Origin: Paracoccus sp041927875
GTDB lineage: Bacteria; Pseudomonadota; Alphaproteobacteria; Rhodobacterales; Rhodobacteraceae
Length of the DNA: 64,000 nt
NCBI RefSeq assembly: GCF_041927875.1
Contig: NZ_JBHFHN010000005.1
Direction: 5' to 3' (one strand)
The notes under the pieces were generated by a model, which worked only from the letters and a program-made list of their open reading frames with translations, was not told the origin of the DNA and did no database searches. Positions 1 through 8,908 of this stretch are shown in pieces. The position numbers were made by a program, and so were the translations under genes. The stretch's first letter is position 1; the number at the start of each line of letters is the position of its first letter.

Positions 1-1
1 G

Positions 2-1525
2 GCCAAGCGGCGCATCGGCGCGGTGACGCTGGGCCATCTGCCGCCGCCCTTGGCGCAGACCAGCCTGCCGCCCGCGCTGTCGCGGCTGGAACGGCTGCTG
101 GACGAATATTCCACCGCCGACGGGCTGGACCCCGCCCGCCGTGACCGGCTGATCGCCGCGATCCGGGATGAGGCGCAGGCGGCTGGGGTCGAGGATGACC
201 TTGGCCTGCCGCCCGGTGCCTCGGCCGCCGAGGCGATCACCCGCATCGACCGCTTCGTCTGCGACATCAAGGAAAGCCAGTATGGCGACGGGCTGCACAT
301 CTATGGCACCGCCGCGGGTGAGGCCAGCGGGCTGGCCGATGCGCTGGCCGGTCGCCGGGTGGCGGCGGGGCCTGCGGGCTCGCCCTGGCGGGGGCGGGCG
401 GATGTGCTGCCGACCGGGCGCAACCTTTACGCCGTCGACCCGCGCGCCGTTCCCAGCCGGGCCGCCCATGCCCAGGGCGTCAAGCTGGCCGAGGAACTGC
501 TGCGCCGCCATCTTCAGGATCAGGGCGACTGGCCGCGTGGGCTGGTGATCGACCTGTGGGGATCGGCCACCATGCGCACCGCGGGCGAGGAAGTGGCGAT
601 GGCGCTGCATCTGGCCGGGCTTCAGCCGCGCTGGGATGAGGGGGCCGAGCGCGTCTCGGGGTTCGAGATCCTGCCGCTGGCGGTGCTGGGTCGTCCCCGG
701 ATCGACGTGACCCTGCGCGTGTCCGGCCTGTTCCGCGACATCTTTCCTGGGCTGGCGCAACTGTTCCAGTCCGGGGCCGCCGCGCTGGCCGAACGGGATG
801 AGGCGCCCGAGGACAACCCCTATCTGACGCGATCGCCGCGCGTGTTCGGCCCGCGCCCCGGCCTTTACGGCATGGGCATGGGCGATGCGCTGGGCGATTA
901 TTCCGACGCCGCCCGGCAGGCGGCGGGTGAGGCCTGGCTTGCGGCCTCAAGCTGGGCGATCGACGCGCAGGGCGACATCGCCCCCGCCCGCGCCGCGCTG
1001 GAGGATCGGCTGCGGCAGGCCGATGCCTTTGCCCATGTGCAGGATCTGCTGGAAACCGATCTGCTGCTGGCCCCCGATTATGCCGCGCATGAGGGCGGCG
1101 TGGCGGCGGCCCGCGCGGCGCTGGGGCAGGGGGCGCCGGCGCTGTATCATCTGGACGCCACCCGCCCCGATGCGCCCCGCGCGCGCCTGCTGTCGGAAGA
1201 GCTGGGCCGCGTCGTGCGCGCCCGCGCCGCCGATCCCGGCTGGGCCGCCGGGATGATGCGCCACGGCTTTCGCGGCGGCGCGGAAATCGCGGCGACACTG
1301 GACAATCTGGCCGCCTTTGCGCATCTGACCCGCGCAGTGCCCGCGCATCTTTTCGACCTGTATCATCAGGCGACGCTGGGCCGGGATGAGGTCGTGGCCT
1401 TTCTGGAACGGGAAAATCCGCAGGCGCTGGCGGCGATGCAGGCGCGGTTTCAGGCCTTGCATGACGCGGGCCTGTGGGTGACGCGGCGCAACTCGATCGC
1501 CGCGACCTTGGAGGGGGGGCGATGA
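2..1525 (+). CDS. cobN: Cobaltochelatase subunit CobN, C-terminal part (cut by left edge)
   Basis: CobN is the large subunit of the aerobic ATP-dependent CobNST chelatase, which inserts cobalt into hydrogenobyrinic acid a,c-diamide in the cytoplasm. The frame is open from base 2, so the gene starts left of the window; about 507 codons are visible of a family usually near 1,200-1,300 residues. Family-like stretches include the glycine-rich YGDGLHIYG, the LWGSATMRTAGEE segment and FPGLAQLFQ. Its TGA overlaps the cobG start codon (ATGA), which shows operon organisation and suggests translational coupling. The GTG at 23 is not the real start; it is only the first possible start after the window edge. 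Identity rests on motif recognition and on the cob genes that follow. Confidence 0.93.
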   Translation, partial: AKRRIGAVTLGHLPPPLAQTSLPPALSRLERLLDEYSTADGLDPARRDRLIAAIRDEAQAAGVEDDLGLPPGASAAEAITRIDRFVCDIKESQYGDGLHIYGTAAGEASGLADALAGRRVAAGPAGSPWRGRADVLPTGRNLYAVDPRAVPSRAAHAQGVKLAEELLRRHLQDQGDWPRGLVIDLWGSATMRTAGEEVAMALHLAGLQPRWDEGAERVSGFEILPLAVLGRPRIDVTLRVSGLFRDIFPGLAQLFQSGAAALAERDEAPEDNPYLTRSPRVFGPRPGLYGMGMGDALGDYSDAARQAAGEAWLAASSWAIDAQGDIAPARAALEDRLRQADAFAHVQDLLETDLLLAPDYAAHEGGVAAARAALGQGAPALYHLDATRPDAPRARLLSEELGRVVRARAADPGWAAGMMRHGFRGGAEIAATLDNLAAFAHLTRAVPAHLFDLYHQATLGRDEVVAFLERENPQALAAMQARFQALHDAGLWVTRRNSIAATLEGGR

Positions 1526-2673
1526 GCGGACCCATTATTCAGGGCTGGTGCCCCGGTGCGCTGCGGCCCATGGCCTCGGGCGATGGGCTGGTGGTGCGGG
1601 TGCGCGCGCGCGCCGGGCGGCTGACGCCCGATCAGGCGCGTGGCATTGCCGATCTGGCGGCGCGGTTCGGCAACGGGCTGATCGACCTGTCGGCGCGCGC
1701 CAATCTGCAAATGCGCGGCGTGACGGCTGCCAGCCATCCGGCGGTGATCGAGGGGCTGGCGGCGCTGAACCTGCTGGACGCCACCCCGCAGGCCGAGGCG
1801 ATGCGCAACATTCTGGTCACGCCGTTCTGGCAGCCGGGTGATGGCACCACCGATCTGGCAGAGGCGCTGGCGCTGGCGTTGACCGGGCCGGGCGTGCCGG
1901 ATCTGCCGGGCAAGTTCGGCCATGCCATCGACATCGGCCCGACCCCGGTGCTGCGGGCCGCCGCAGCCGATATTCGCGTGGAACGCGCGGGCGCGGGGCT
2001 GATCGTGCGCGCCGATGGCGCGGCGACGGGGGCCGCCGTCGCGCTCGATCAGGCGGTAGATGCGGTGATCGAATTGGCGCGCTGGTTCGCGGCCTCGGGC
2101 GGGATCAGCGGCGGGCGCGGGCGAATGGCGGCGCTGATCCGGCGCGGCGCGGTGCTGCCCGATGCCTATCGCGCTGCCCTGCCGGTGCAGGCCGATGACT
2201 TTGCCGCGCGCCCCGGCCTGACCGATGCCGGCGCGCTGGTGGCGCTGGCCTTTGGCCAGATGCAGGCGGCGACGCTGGCGGCGCTGGCCGATCTGGGGCC
2301 GCTGCGCCTTACCCCCTGGCGGATGCTGCTGGTCGAGGGGGCCGCGCGCCTGCCCGACCTGCCGGGGCTGGTGACCGATGCGGACGACCCGATCCTGCGC
2401 GTCGTGGCCTGCACCGGCGCGCCCGGCTGCGTTCAGGCGCTTGGCCCGACCCGCGATCTGGCGCGCGATCTGGCGGGCCATGTTCCGCCGGGGCGCTTGC
2501 TGCATGTCTCGGGCTGTGCCAAGGGCTGTGCCCATCCCGGCGCGGCCGATCTGACCCTGACCGCCACCGCCACCGGCCATGACCTGATCCGCGACGGCAC
2601 CGCCGCCGATGCGCCCCACACCCGGCTGAGTGCCGCCCAACTGATCGCGCAACCCGCGCTTTTGTCGAAGTAG
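1522..2673 (+). CDS. cobG: Precorrin-3B synthase CobG
   Basis: CobG is an oxygen-dependent monooxygenase that converts precorrin-3A to precorrin-3B, the step that defines the aerobic cobalamin route. The 383-residue protein has the sulfite/nitrite-reductase-like fold signature: an N-terminal ferredoxin-like half and a C-terminal cysteine set (CTGAPGC near residue 297, then SGCAKGCAHPG near residue 333) that should hold a 4Fe-4S cluster. The start at 1522 is chosen because it overlaps the cobN stop and has a strong GAGGGGGGG Shine-Dalgarno just upstream. cobH starts four bases after the stop. Confidence 0.93.
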   Translation: MSGPIIQGWCPGALRPMASGDGLVVRVRARAGRLTPDQARGIADLAARFGNGLIDLSARANLQMRGVTAASHPAVIEGLAALNLLDATPQAEAMRNILVTPFWQPGDGTTDLAEALALALTGPGVPDLPGKFGHAIDIGPTPVLRAAAADIRVERAGAGLIVRADGAATGAAVALDQAVDAVIELARWFAASGGISGGRGRMAALIRRGAVLPDAYRAALPVQADDFAARPGLTDAGALVALAFGQMQAATLAALADLGPLRLTPWRMLLVEGAARLPDLPGLVTDADDPILRVVACTGAPGCVQALGPTRDLARDLAGHVPPGRLLHVSGCAKGCAHPGAADLTLTATATGHDLIRDGTAADAPHTRLSAAQLIAQPALLSK

Positions 2674-2677
2674 ACCG

Positions 2678-3307
2678 ATGCCCCACAGTTATGTCACCGA
2701 CGGTGCCACAATCTACCGCCAGTCGTTTTCCATCATCCGGGCCGAGGCCGACCTGGCCCGTTTCGACCCCGATGAAGAACCGGTCGTGGTGCGCATGATC
2801 CATGCCGCTGGTCTGGTCGGGCTTGAACGCGATGTCCGCTTCAGCCCCGGCATGGCCACCATCGCCCGCGCCGCGCTGAAGGGTGGCGCGCCGATCCTGT
2901 GCGACGCCCGCATGGTCAGCGAGGGCGTGACCCGCGCCCGCCTGCCCGCCGACAACCCGGTGATCTGCACGCTGCACGACCCCGCCGTGCCGGATCTGGC
3001 CGCGCAGATGGCCAACACCCGCAGCGCCGCCGCGCTGGAACTGTGGCGCCCGCATCTGGCCGGGGCCGTGGTGGCCATCGGCAATGCGCCGACCGCGCTG
3101 TTCCACCTGCTGAACATGCTGGAAGACCCCGCCTGCCCGCGCCCCGCCGCGATCATCGGCTGCCCGGTCGGCTTTGTCGGCGCCGCCGAGTCGAAGGATG
3201 CGCTGATGGGCGCGCCGCCAGTGCCCGCGATGGCGGTGCTGGGCAGGCTGGGCGGATCGGCGGTCACCGTGGCGGCGATCAACGCGCTGGCCAGCCGGAA
3301 GGAATGA
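2678..3307 (+). CDS. cobH: Precorrin-8X methylmutase CobH
   Basis: CobH moves the C11 methyl group of precorrin-8X to C12, giving hydrogenobyrinic acid. The 209-residue length is normal for the CobH/CbiC family. Visible family features are the RMIHAAG segment with the catalytic histidine (about residue 43), CDARMVSEGV, the AIGNAPTALFHLL stretch and GCPVGFVGAAESK. It lies between cobG and cobI with very short spacing, as part of the same transcript. Confidence 0.95.
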   Translation: MPHSYVTDGATIYRQSFSIIRAEADLARFDPDEEPVVVRMIHAAGLVGLERDVRFSPGMATIARAALKGGAPILCDARMVSEGVTRARLPADNPVICTLHDPAVPDLAAQMANTRSAAALELWRPHLAGAVVAIGNAPTALFHLLNMLEDPACPRPAAIIGCPVGFVGAAESKDALMGAPPVPAMAVLGRLGGSAVTVAAINALASRKE

Positions 3308-3309
3308 CC

Positions 3310-4047
3310 ATGGGACGCATCATCTGCGCGGGCCTTGGCCCCGGCGATCCCGACCTGATGTCGGTGAAATCCGACCGCGCGATCCGCGCGGCCCGCCACA
3401 TCGCCTATTTCCGCAAGAAGGGCCGTCAGGGTCAGGCCCGGCGCATCGTGGCCGACATGCTGGGGGCCGATGTCGTTGAATATGCGATGGAATATCCGGT
3501 CACGACCGAGATCCCCTTTGACAGCCCCGAATACCGTCGCCTGCTGGCGGATTTCTATGACGACTGGGCGGCGCGGCTGGCCGATCTGGCCCGCACGCAA
3601 GATGTTGTGGTTCTATGCGAGGGCGATCCCTTTTTCTATGGCTCGTTCATGCACCTGTACACGCGCCTTCTGGGCCGCGCGCAGGTCGAGGTGATCCCCG
3701 GCATCACCGGCATGACCGGCTGCTGGACGGCCACCGGCCAGCCGATCACCTGGGGCGATGACGTGCTGACCGTGTTGATGGGCACCCTGCCCGAGGCCGA
3801 CCTGACCCGCCACATGCAGTCCGCCGATGCGCTGGTGGTGATGAAAACCGGCCGCAACCTGCCGCGCGTGCGCCGCGCCTTGGCGGCGGCGGGGCGGCTG
3901 GATCAGGCCTGGCTGGTCGAATCCGGCACCATGCCGAACCAGCGGATCACCCGGCTGGCCGATGCCGATGACGATATCTGCCCCTATTTCGCCATCGTGC
4001 TGGTCCACGGCCAGGGCCGCCGCCCCGAACGCGAGGCCGCCGAATGA
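3310..4047 (+). CDS. cobI: Precorrin-2 C20-methyltransferase CobI
   Basis: CobI uses S-adenosylmethionine to methylate precorrin-2 at C20. The protein shows the tetrapyrrole-methylase signature: GLGPGDPDLMSVK at the N-terminus, GDPFFYGSFMHLY near the middle, then VIPGITGMTGC. Two in-frame ATGs lie at 3304 and 3310. The second is preferred because the AAGGA at 3299-3303 is then about six bases away, whereas it directly abuts the first. The length of 245 residues is typical. Its stop overlaps the cobJ start by four bases. Confidence 0.94.
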   Translation: MGRIICAGLGPGDPDLMSVKSDRAIRAARHIAYFRKKGRQGQARRIVADMLGADVVEYAMEYPVTTEIPFDSPEYRRLLADFYDDWAARLADLARTQDVVVLCEGDPFFYGSFMHLYTRLLGRAQVEVIPGITGMTGCWTATGQPITWGDDVLTVLMGTLPEADLTRHMQSADALVVMKTGRNLPRVRRALAAAGRLDQAWLVESGTMPNQRITRLADADDDICPYFAIVLVHGQGRRPEREAAE

Positions 4048-4790
4048 CCGCCGCCGGCTGGATTGCCGTTGCCGGTCTGGGGCCGGGTGACGCCGCGCTG
4101 ATCACGCCGGAGGTGACGGCGGCGCTGGATCAGGCCACCGATGTGATCGGCTATATCCCCTATGTCGCCCGCGTTGCGCCGCGCCCCGGCCTGACCCTGC
4201 ACGCCAGCGACAACCGGGTGGAGATCGACCGCGCCGCCCATGCGCTGCGGCTGGCGCGGGCCGGGCATCGGGTGGTTATCGTCTCATCCGGGGATCCGGG
4301 GGTCTTTGCCATGGCCGCCGCCCTGTTCGAGGCGCTGGAGGCTGATCCTGACCCCGTGCCCGACATCCGCATCCTTCCGGGCATCACCGCCATGCTGGCC
4401 GCCGCCGCACGGATCGGCGCGCCCCTGGGGCATGATTTCTGCGCCATCAACCTGTCGGACAACCTCAAGCCCTGGGCGCTGATCGAACAGCGACTGCGGT
4501 TGGCGGTTCAGGCCGACTTCGCCATGGCGTTTTACAACCCCCGGTCGGCCAGCCGCCCGCAGGGCTTTGAACGGGCGCTGGCGCTGCTGACAGAACTCTG
4601 CGGCCCCGACCGCCCGATCAGCTTTGCCCGCGCCGTCACCACCCCCGATGAGGTGATCCTGACAGTTCCCCTTGGGCAGGCCCGGCCCGAAATGGCCGAT
4701 ATGCGCACCGTCGTCATCCTGCCGAATGCGGGCGCGCGGCAGGTCGGGCGCTGGCTTTATTCGCCGCGCCGGGCGGATGGCGGCGCATGA
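4044..4790 (+). CDS. cobJ: Precorrin-3B C17-methyltransferase CobJ
   Basis: CobJ methylates precorrin-3B at C17 and drives ring contraction to precorrin-4. The 248-residue protein carries the methylase motifs VAGLGPGDAALITPEV, SSGDPGVFAMAAAL and ILPGITAMLAAAARIGAPLGHDF, plus FYNPRS, which is typical of CobJ/CbiH. The start overlaps the cobI stop (ATGA). Its last 34 bases overlap the 3' end of cobK, which is on the opposite strand. Confidence 0.95.
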   Translation: MTAAGWIAVAGLGPGDAALITPEVTAALDQATDVIGYIPYVARVAPRPGLTLHASDNRVEIDRAAHALRLARAGHRVVIVSSGDPGVFAMAAALFEALEADPDPVPDIRILPGITAMLAAAARIGAPLGHDFCAINLSDNLKPWALIEQRLRLAVQADFAMAFYNPRSASRPQGFERALALLTELCGPDRPISFARAVTTPDEVILTVPLGQARPEMADMRTVVILPNAGARQVGRWLYSPRRADGGA

Positions 4791-5518
4791 TCGGCGATCC
4801 AGTCCATCACCTGATCCGCCGTTTCCGCGACCGGGCGCGGCGGGATCACGGGCCGGTCGATCAGGATCACCGGCAGGTGAAGATCGCGCGCGGCAATCAG
4901 CTTGGCCCGCGCGCCGCTGCCGCCTGCGTTCTTGGCGACGACATGGGTGATGCGGTGCACCTTCATCAGCGCCCGGTCGCCTGCGATGTCGAACGGGCCG
5001 CGCGCGATCAGCGCTTGCGCGTCGGGCAGGGGCAGGGGGCCATCGGGCGGATCCACCAGCCGCAGCACATAGTGATTGCCGGGCCGCCCGGCAAAGGCAT
5101 CCAGGTTTTGCCGACCGATCGCCAGAAACACCCGCGCGCCGCTTTCGGGCAGCGCCGCGACGGCCGCCGGGATATTGGCAACGCAGTGCCAATTGTCGCC
5201 GGGACCGGGCTGCCAGGGCGGACGCTCATATGCGATCAGGGCCGTGCCGGTGGCGGCGCAGGCCTCGACGGCATTCGCGCTGATCTGCGCGGCAAAGGGA
5301 TGGGTCGCGTCGATCACATGGGTGATCGCGTTGTCCCGCAGGTAAGCCGCCAGCCCCGCCACACCGCCAAAGCCTCCGATCCGCAGCGGCAGGGGCTGGG
5401 CCAGCGGCGCGGCGGTGCGACCGGCATAGGAAAACACCGCCGCGATCCCGGCATCCGCCAGACGGGCGGCCAGACGGCTGGCCTCGGTCGTGCCGCCCAG
5501 CAGAAGGATGCGTGTCAT
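4757..5518 (-). CDS. cobK: Precorrin-6A reductase CobK
   Basis: CobK is the NADPH-dependent reductase that turns precorrin-6A into precorrin-6B. The 253-residue protein begins with a dinucleotide-binding GGTTEASRLAARL segment and has the family motif DATHPFAAQISANA (about residues 70-83), then AIGRQNLDAF and VVAKNAGGSGARAKL. It is the only cob gene here on the minus strand. Its start codon shares the bases CATG with the start codon of cobL, so the two genes diverge from overlapping ATGs. Its end overlaps cobJ. It therefore needs a promoter lying inside cobL or beyond. Confidence 0.95.
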   Translation of the reverse strand: MTRILLLGGTTEASRLAARLADAGIAAVFSYAGRTAAPLAQPLPLRIGGFGGVAGLAAYLRDNAITHVIDATHPFAAQISANAVEACAATGTALIAYERPPWQPGPGDNWHCVANIPAAVAALPESGARVFLAIGRQNLDAFAGRPGNHYVLRLVDPPDGPLPLPDAQALIARGPFDIAGDRALMKVHRITHVVAKNAGGSGARAKLIAARDLHLPVILIDRPVIPPRPVAETADQVMDWIADHAPPSARRGE

Positions 5519-6704
5519 GGCTGACCCCTGGTTGGTGCTGATCGGTCTGGGCGAAGATGGACTGGCGGGGCTGCCCGATGCAAGCCGCGCCGCCTTGGCC
5601 GACGCGCAGGTGATCTTTGGCGGGCCGCGGCATCTGGCGCTGGTCGGCGCGGGGGATCGCGGGCGGCCCTGGCCGGTGCCTTTTGACGTGGCCCCGGTTC
5701 TGGCGGCGCGCGGGCAAAGGGTGGTCGTGCTGGCCTCGGGCGATCCGTTCTGGTTCGGCGCGGGCGGCAGTCTGGCGCGGCATCTGGCGGCGGGGGAGTG
5801 GGTCGCCCATCCCGCGCCCTCGACCTTTGGCTGGATGGCGGCGCGGCTGGGTTGGCGGCTTGAGGCGGTGACCTGTCTGGGCCTGCACGCCGCGCCTTTG
5901 CCCCGGCTGCGCCCGCATCTGGCCGAGGGCGCGCGGATCCTTGTGCTGATCGCCGGGCCGGATGCCGTGGCGCCGCTGGCGGGCTGGCTGCAAGGCGCGG
6001 GCTTTGGCCGGTCGATCCTGCATCTGTGTCAGGCCATGGGCGGTGCGGATGAACGCATCGTGACGCTGACCGCAACCGACCCGCTGCCCACCGGCCTGAT
6101 CGCGCCGCTTGCCCTGGCGATCGAGGCGCGGGCCGATCACCCCGGCGCGGGCCTGCCGCGCAGCCCCGGCCTGGCCGATGATCTGTTTGCCACCGACGGC
6201 CAGATCACCAAGGCCCCGATGCGCGCGCTGACGCTGGCGGCGCTGGCGCCGCGCGCGGGGGAACGGCTGTGGGATCTGGGGGCGGGGTCCGGCTCGGTCT
6301 CGGTCGAGTGGTGCCTGGCAGGTGGCCGGGCCGAGGCGGTGGAGCGTGACCCCGCCCGGCAGGCCCATATCCGCGCCAATGCGCAGGCCTTTGGCGTCGA
6401 TGACCGGCTGACGCTGCATCCGGGCGATCATGCCGCGCTGCTGGACAGCCTGCCCGCGCCGCAGGCGGTGTTCGTCGGCGGTGGCGGTGACGCGGCGCTG
6501 TTTGACCGGCTGCTGGCGCTGCCGCCCGGCACAAGGCTGGTGGCCAATGCGGTGACGCTGGAGACTCAGGCGCTGGTGATCGATCAGCACGCGCGGCGTG
6601 GCGGGCGGCTGATGCGCGTTGATCTGGCCGAGGCCGGGCCACTGGGCCGGATGCGCGGCTGGACCCATGCGCGCGGCGTCGTGCAATGGGCGGTGGTGCT
6701 GTGA
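5517..6704 (+). CDS. cobL: Precorrin-6B C5,15-methyltransferase/C12-decarboxylase CobL
   Basis: CobL is a bifunctional enzyme that methylates precorrin-6B at C5 and C15 and decarboxylates the C12 acetate side chain, giving precorrin-8X. The 395 residues match a fusion of a CbiE-like N-terminal methylase (GLGEDGLAGLPDASR, SGDPFWFGAGGSL, AHPAPSTFGWMAARL) and a CbiT-like C-terminal methylase (LWDLGAGSGSVSVEW, then FVGGGGDAALFD). The ATG at 5517 has AAGGA eight bases upstream, inside the reversed cobK gene. The stop overlaps the cobE start. Confidence 0.95.
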   Translation: MADPWLVLIGLGEDGLAGLPDASRAALADAQVIFGGPRHLALVGAGDRGRPWPVPFDVAPVLAARGQRVVVLASGDPFWFGAGGSLARHLAAGEWVAHPAPSTFGWMAARLGWRLEAVTCLGLHAAPLPRLRPHLAEGARILVLIAGPDAVAPLAGWLQGAGFGRSILHLCQAMGGADERIVTLTATDPLPTGLIAPLALAIEARADHPGAGLPRSPGLADDLFATDGQITKAPMRALTLAALAPRAGERLWDLGAGSGSVSVEWCLAGGRAEAVERDPARQAHIRANAQAFGVDDRLTLHPGDHAALLDSLPAPQAVFVGGGGDAALFDRLLALPPGTRLVANAVTLETQALVIDQHARRGGRLMRVDLAEAGPLGRMRGWTHARGVVQWAVVL

Positions 6705-7078
6705 TCGCGGCCGGCTTTGGCTTTCGCGGCGCGGCCAGCGTCGATGATCTGGCGCAGGCCCTTGCGGCGGCGGTGGCGGCGGCAGGGGGCGCGTCGCCCG
6801 ACCTGCTGGCGACTGCGCCGGACAAGGCGGGGGCGACGGCGCTGACGGGTCTGGCCGCGCGGCTGGGTCTGCCCTTGCGCGCCGTGCCGGTCGATGGCAT
6901 CGCCACGCCCACAGACAGCGACCGGGTGCGCGCCCGCTTTGGCACCGGATCACTGGCCGAGGCCGCCGCGCTGTCCGCCGCAGGCCCCGGCGCGCGGCTG
7001 ATCGCGGGCCGCCAGATCAGCGACAATGGCATGGCGGTTGCCGCCTTGGCCGCGACATCGGAAGGAACGACAGAATGA
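6701..7078 (+). CDS. cobE: CobE/CbiG C-terminal-domain protein
   Basis: A 125-residue protein similar to the C-terminal domain of CbiG, called CobE in the aerobic pathway; its exact biochemical role is not firmly settled in the family. It begins IAAGFGFRGAAS, the usual opening of this domain, and includes SDRVRARFGTGSLAEAAAL. The GTG at 6701 is taken as start because it overlaps the cobL TGA (GTGA) and brings the protein to normal length. Its stop overlaps the cobM start by four bases. Confidence 0.85.
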   Translation: MIAAGFGFRGAASVDDLAQALAAAVAAAGGASPDLLATAPDKAGATALTGLAARLGLPLRAVPVDGIATPTDSDRVRARFGTGSLAEAAALSAAGPGARLIAGRQISDNGMAVAALAATSEGTTE

Positions 7079-7857
7079 CGGTTCACTTTATCGGGGCAGG
7101 GCCGGGCGCGGCCGATCTGATTACCCTGCGCGGGCGCGATCTGATCGCCGCCTGCCCGGTCTGCCTGTATGCCGGCAGCTTGGTGCCCGCCGCGCTGCTG
7201 GATCACTGCCCGCCCGGCGCGCGGATCGTGAACACCGCCCCGATGAGCCTTGACGACATCATCGCCGAAATCGCCGCCGCCCATGCGCAGGGGCAGGATG
7301 TGGCGCGGCTGCATTCGGGCGATCTGTCGGTCTGGTCGGCGATGGGCGAACAGTTGCGCCGCCTGCGCGATCTGGGCATCCCCTATGACGTAACGCCCGG
7401 CGTGCCGTCATTCGCCGCCGCCGCCGCCGCGCTTGGGGCCGAACTGACGCTGCCCGGCCTGGCGCAATCGGTGGTGCTGACGCGCACGCCGGGCCGCGCC
7501 TCGGCCATGCCAGAAGGCGAGCGGCTGGCGGCCTTTGCCGCCACCGGGGCGACGCTGGCGATCCATCTGTCGATTCACCTGCTGGACCGGGTGGTGGCCG
7601 ATCTGACCCCGCATTACGGCCCCGATTGCCCGATCGCCGTGGTCTGGCGCGCAACCTGGCCCGATCAGCGGATCATCCGGGGGCGGCTGGACGACATCGT
7701 GGCGACGGTCGGCCCCGATCCCGACCGCACCGCACTGATTCTGGTCGGCCCGGCCCTGGCGGCCGAGGGCTTTGACGACAGTCGGCTTTATGCGGATGAC
7801 TATGATCGGCGTTTCCGGCCGCGCGGCACCGATCCGCGCTTTCCCGGCAGCGCCTAA
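7075..7857 (+). CDS. cobM: Precorrin-4 C11-methyltransferase CobM
   Basis: CobM methylates precorrin-4 at C11 to form precorrin-5. The 260-residue protein has FIGAGPGAADLITLRG at the N-terminus, the family stretch CLYAGSLVPAALL, LHSGDLSVWSAMGEQ and TPGVPSFAAAAAALG. An AAGGAA lies just upstream of the ATG, inside cobE. cobA begins 18 bases after the stop, so the two are probably co-transcribed. Confidence 0.95.
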   Translation: MTVHFIGAGPGAADLITLRGRDLIAACPVCLYAGSLVPAALLDHCPPGARIVNTAPMSLDDIIAEIAAAHAQGQDVARLHSGDLSVWSAMGEQLRRLRDLGIPYDVTPGVPSFAAAAAALGAELTLPGLAQSVVLTRTPGRASAMPEGERLAAFAATGATLAIHLSIHLLDRVVADLTPHYGPDCPIAVVWRATWPDQRIIRGRLDDIVATVGPDPDRTALILVGPALAAEGFDDSRLYADDYDRRFRPRGTDPRFPGSA

Positions 7858-7875
7858 GGCGGTAACGGTGGCGGC

Positions 7876-8643
7876 ATGAGCGGCTTTGTTTCCTTTGTCT
7901 CCTCGGGTCCGGGCGACCCTGAACTGCTGACCCTGAAGGCGGTGGCGCGGCTGGCGGCGGCAGATGTGGTGCTGTTTGACGATCTGTCATCCGGCCCGAT
8001 CCTGGCCCATGCCCGGCCCGGCGCCGATCTGATCGGGGTCGGCAAACGCGCCGGTCGCCCCTCCGCCAAGCAGGATCATGTGAACCGGCTGCTGGTCGAT
8101 CACGCCGCCGCCGGGGCGCGGGTGGTGCGGCTGAAATCCGGGGATTGCAGCCTGTTTGGCCGACTGGAGGAGGAACTCGTCGCGCTGGAGGCTGCGGGCA
8201 TCGGCTATGAGATCGTGCCCGGCGTCACCTCGGCCACGGCGGCGGCGGCGGCGGCGGGGATTCCGCTGACCCGGCGGCTGACGGCGCGGCGGGTGCAGTT
8301 CGTCACCGGCGCCGATGTGCGCGGCACGCTGCCCGAGGATCTGAACTGGGCCGCCTTGGCCGATCCGCGCGCCACAACCGCCGTCTATATGGGGCAGCGC
8401 AGTTTCGCGGCCTTGGTCGACGGGCTGGTGGCGCATGGCCTGCCCGCGACCACCCCCGCCCTGTTGGCCGAGGCCGTGGGCCACCCCGAGCAAAGGCTGA
8501 CCCGCAGCACGCTGGCCGGTCTGGTGGTGCATCTGGCAGACGGCCCGGCGGGGCAGCATCCCGGCCTGATCCTGTATGGTTCGCTGGCCGATGAGGGCGG
8601 GCAGCATCGCCCGCACGGTGGCGGCCCCGACGACACCCCTTGA
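7876..8643 (+). CDS. cobA: Uroporphyrinogen-III C-methyltransferase (SUMT)
   Basis: CobA methylates uroporphyrinogen III at C2 and C7 to precorrin-2, the entry step into corrin synthesis. The 255-residue protein has SSGPGDPELLTLKAVARL, the long family motif ending GKRAGRPSAKQDHVN, RLKSGDCSLFGRLEEE and VPGVTSATAAAAAAGIPLT. There is no CysG-type siroheme N-terminal domain, so it is the dedicated SUMT form. It closes the cobL-E-M-A run. The Shine-Dalgarno is weak (GGTGGCGG). Confidence 0.93.
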   Translation: MSGFVSFVSSGPGDPELLTLKAVARLAAADVVLFDDLSSGPILAHARPGADLIGVGKRAGRPSAKQDHVNRLLVDHAAAGARVVRLKSGDCSLFGRLEEELVALEAAGIGYEIVPGVTSATAAAAAAGIPLTRRLTARRVQFVTGADVRGTLPEDLNWAALADPRATTAVYMGQRSFAALVDGLVAHGLPATTPALLAEAVGHPEQRLTRSTLAGLVVHLADGPAGQHPGLILYGSLADEGGQHRPHGGGPDDTP

Positions 8644-8677
8644 CCGGTTGGCCAGCGGCAGTCCAAATGGCCGGGCA

Positions 8678-8862
8678 AGGTGTCCCATCAGGCGCAAAGC
8701 GTCGGGACTGAAACGGGAATCGGCAAGGGGCGGACCAAATCGCGGCGCCCCCGGACCGAGCCGCCCCCGCGACTGTCAGCGGTTAGCGGCCCTCGGATGC
8801 CACTGTCCCTTCGGGATGGGAAGGCGAGGGTGCGCAGAGCCGCAAGCCAGGAGACCGGCCCT
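8678..8862 (+). promoter_or_regulatory. Adenosylcobalamin riboswitch ahead of cbiM
   Basis: The sequence matches the cobalamin aptamer block by block: AGGTGTCCC opening, ACGGGAA, the CGCCCCCGCGACTGTCAGCGG core, the B12 box GATGCCACTG at about 8797-8806, GGGAAGGCGAGGG, and the closing GCCGCAAGCCAGGAGACC at 8839-8855. It lies in the 265-base gap between cobA and the CbiM-like gene, in the plus orientation. Inference: high coenzyme B12 lowers expression of the cobalt transporter and perhaps cobF. No clear run of T follows the aptamer, so control may be at translation, with the RBS of cbiM (about 8900-8904) sequestered. Confidence 0.93.
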
Positions 8863-8908
8863 GCGTCAACGTAGCTGATGCCGTCGGGTGTGACGGATGG
8901 AGGGAAAC

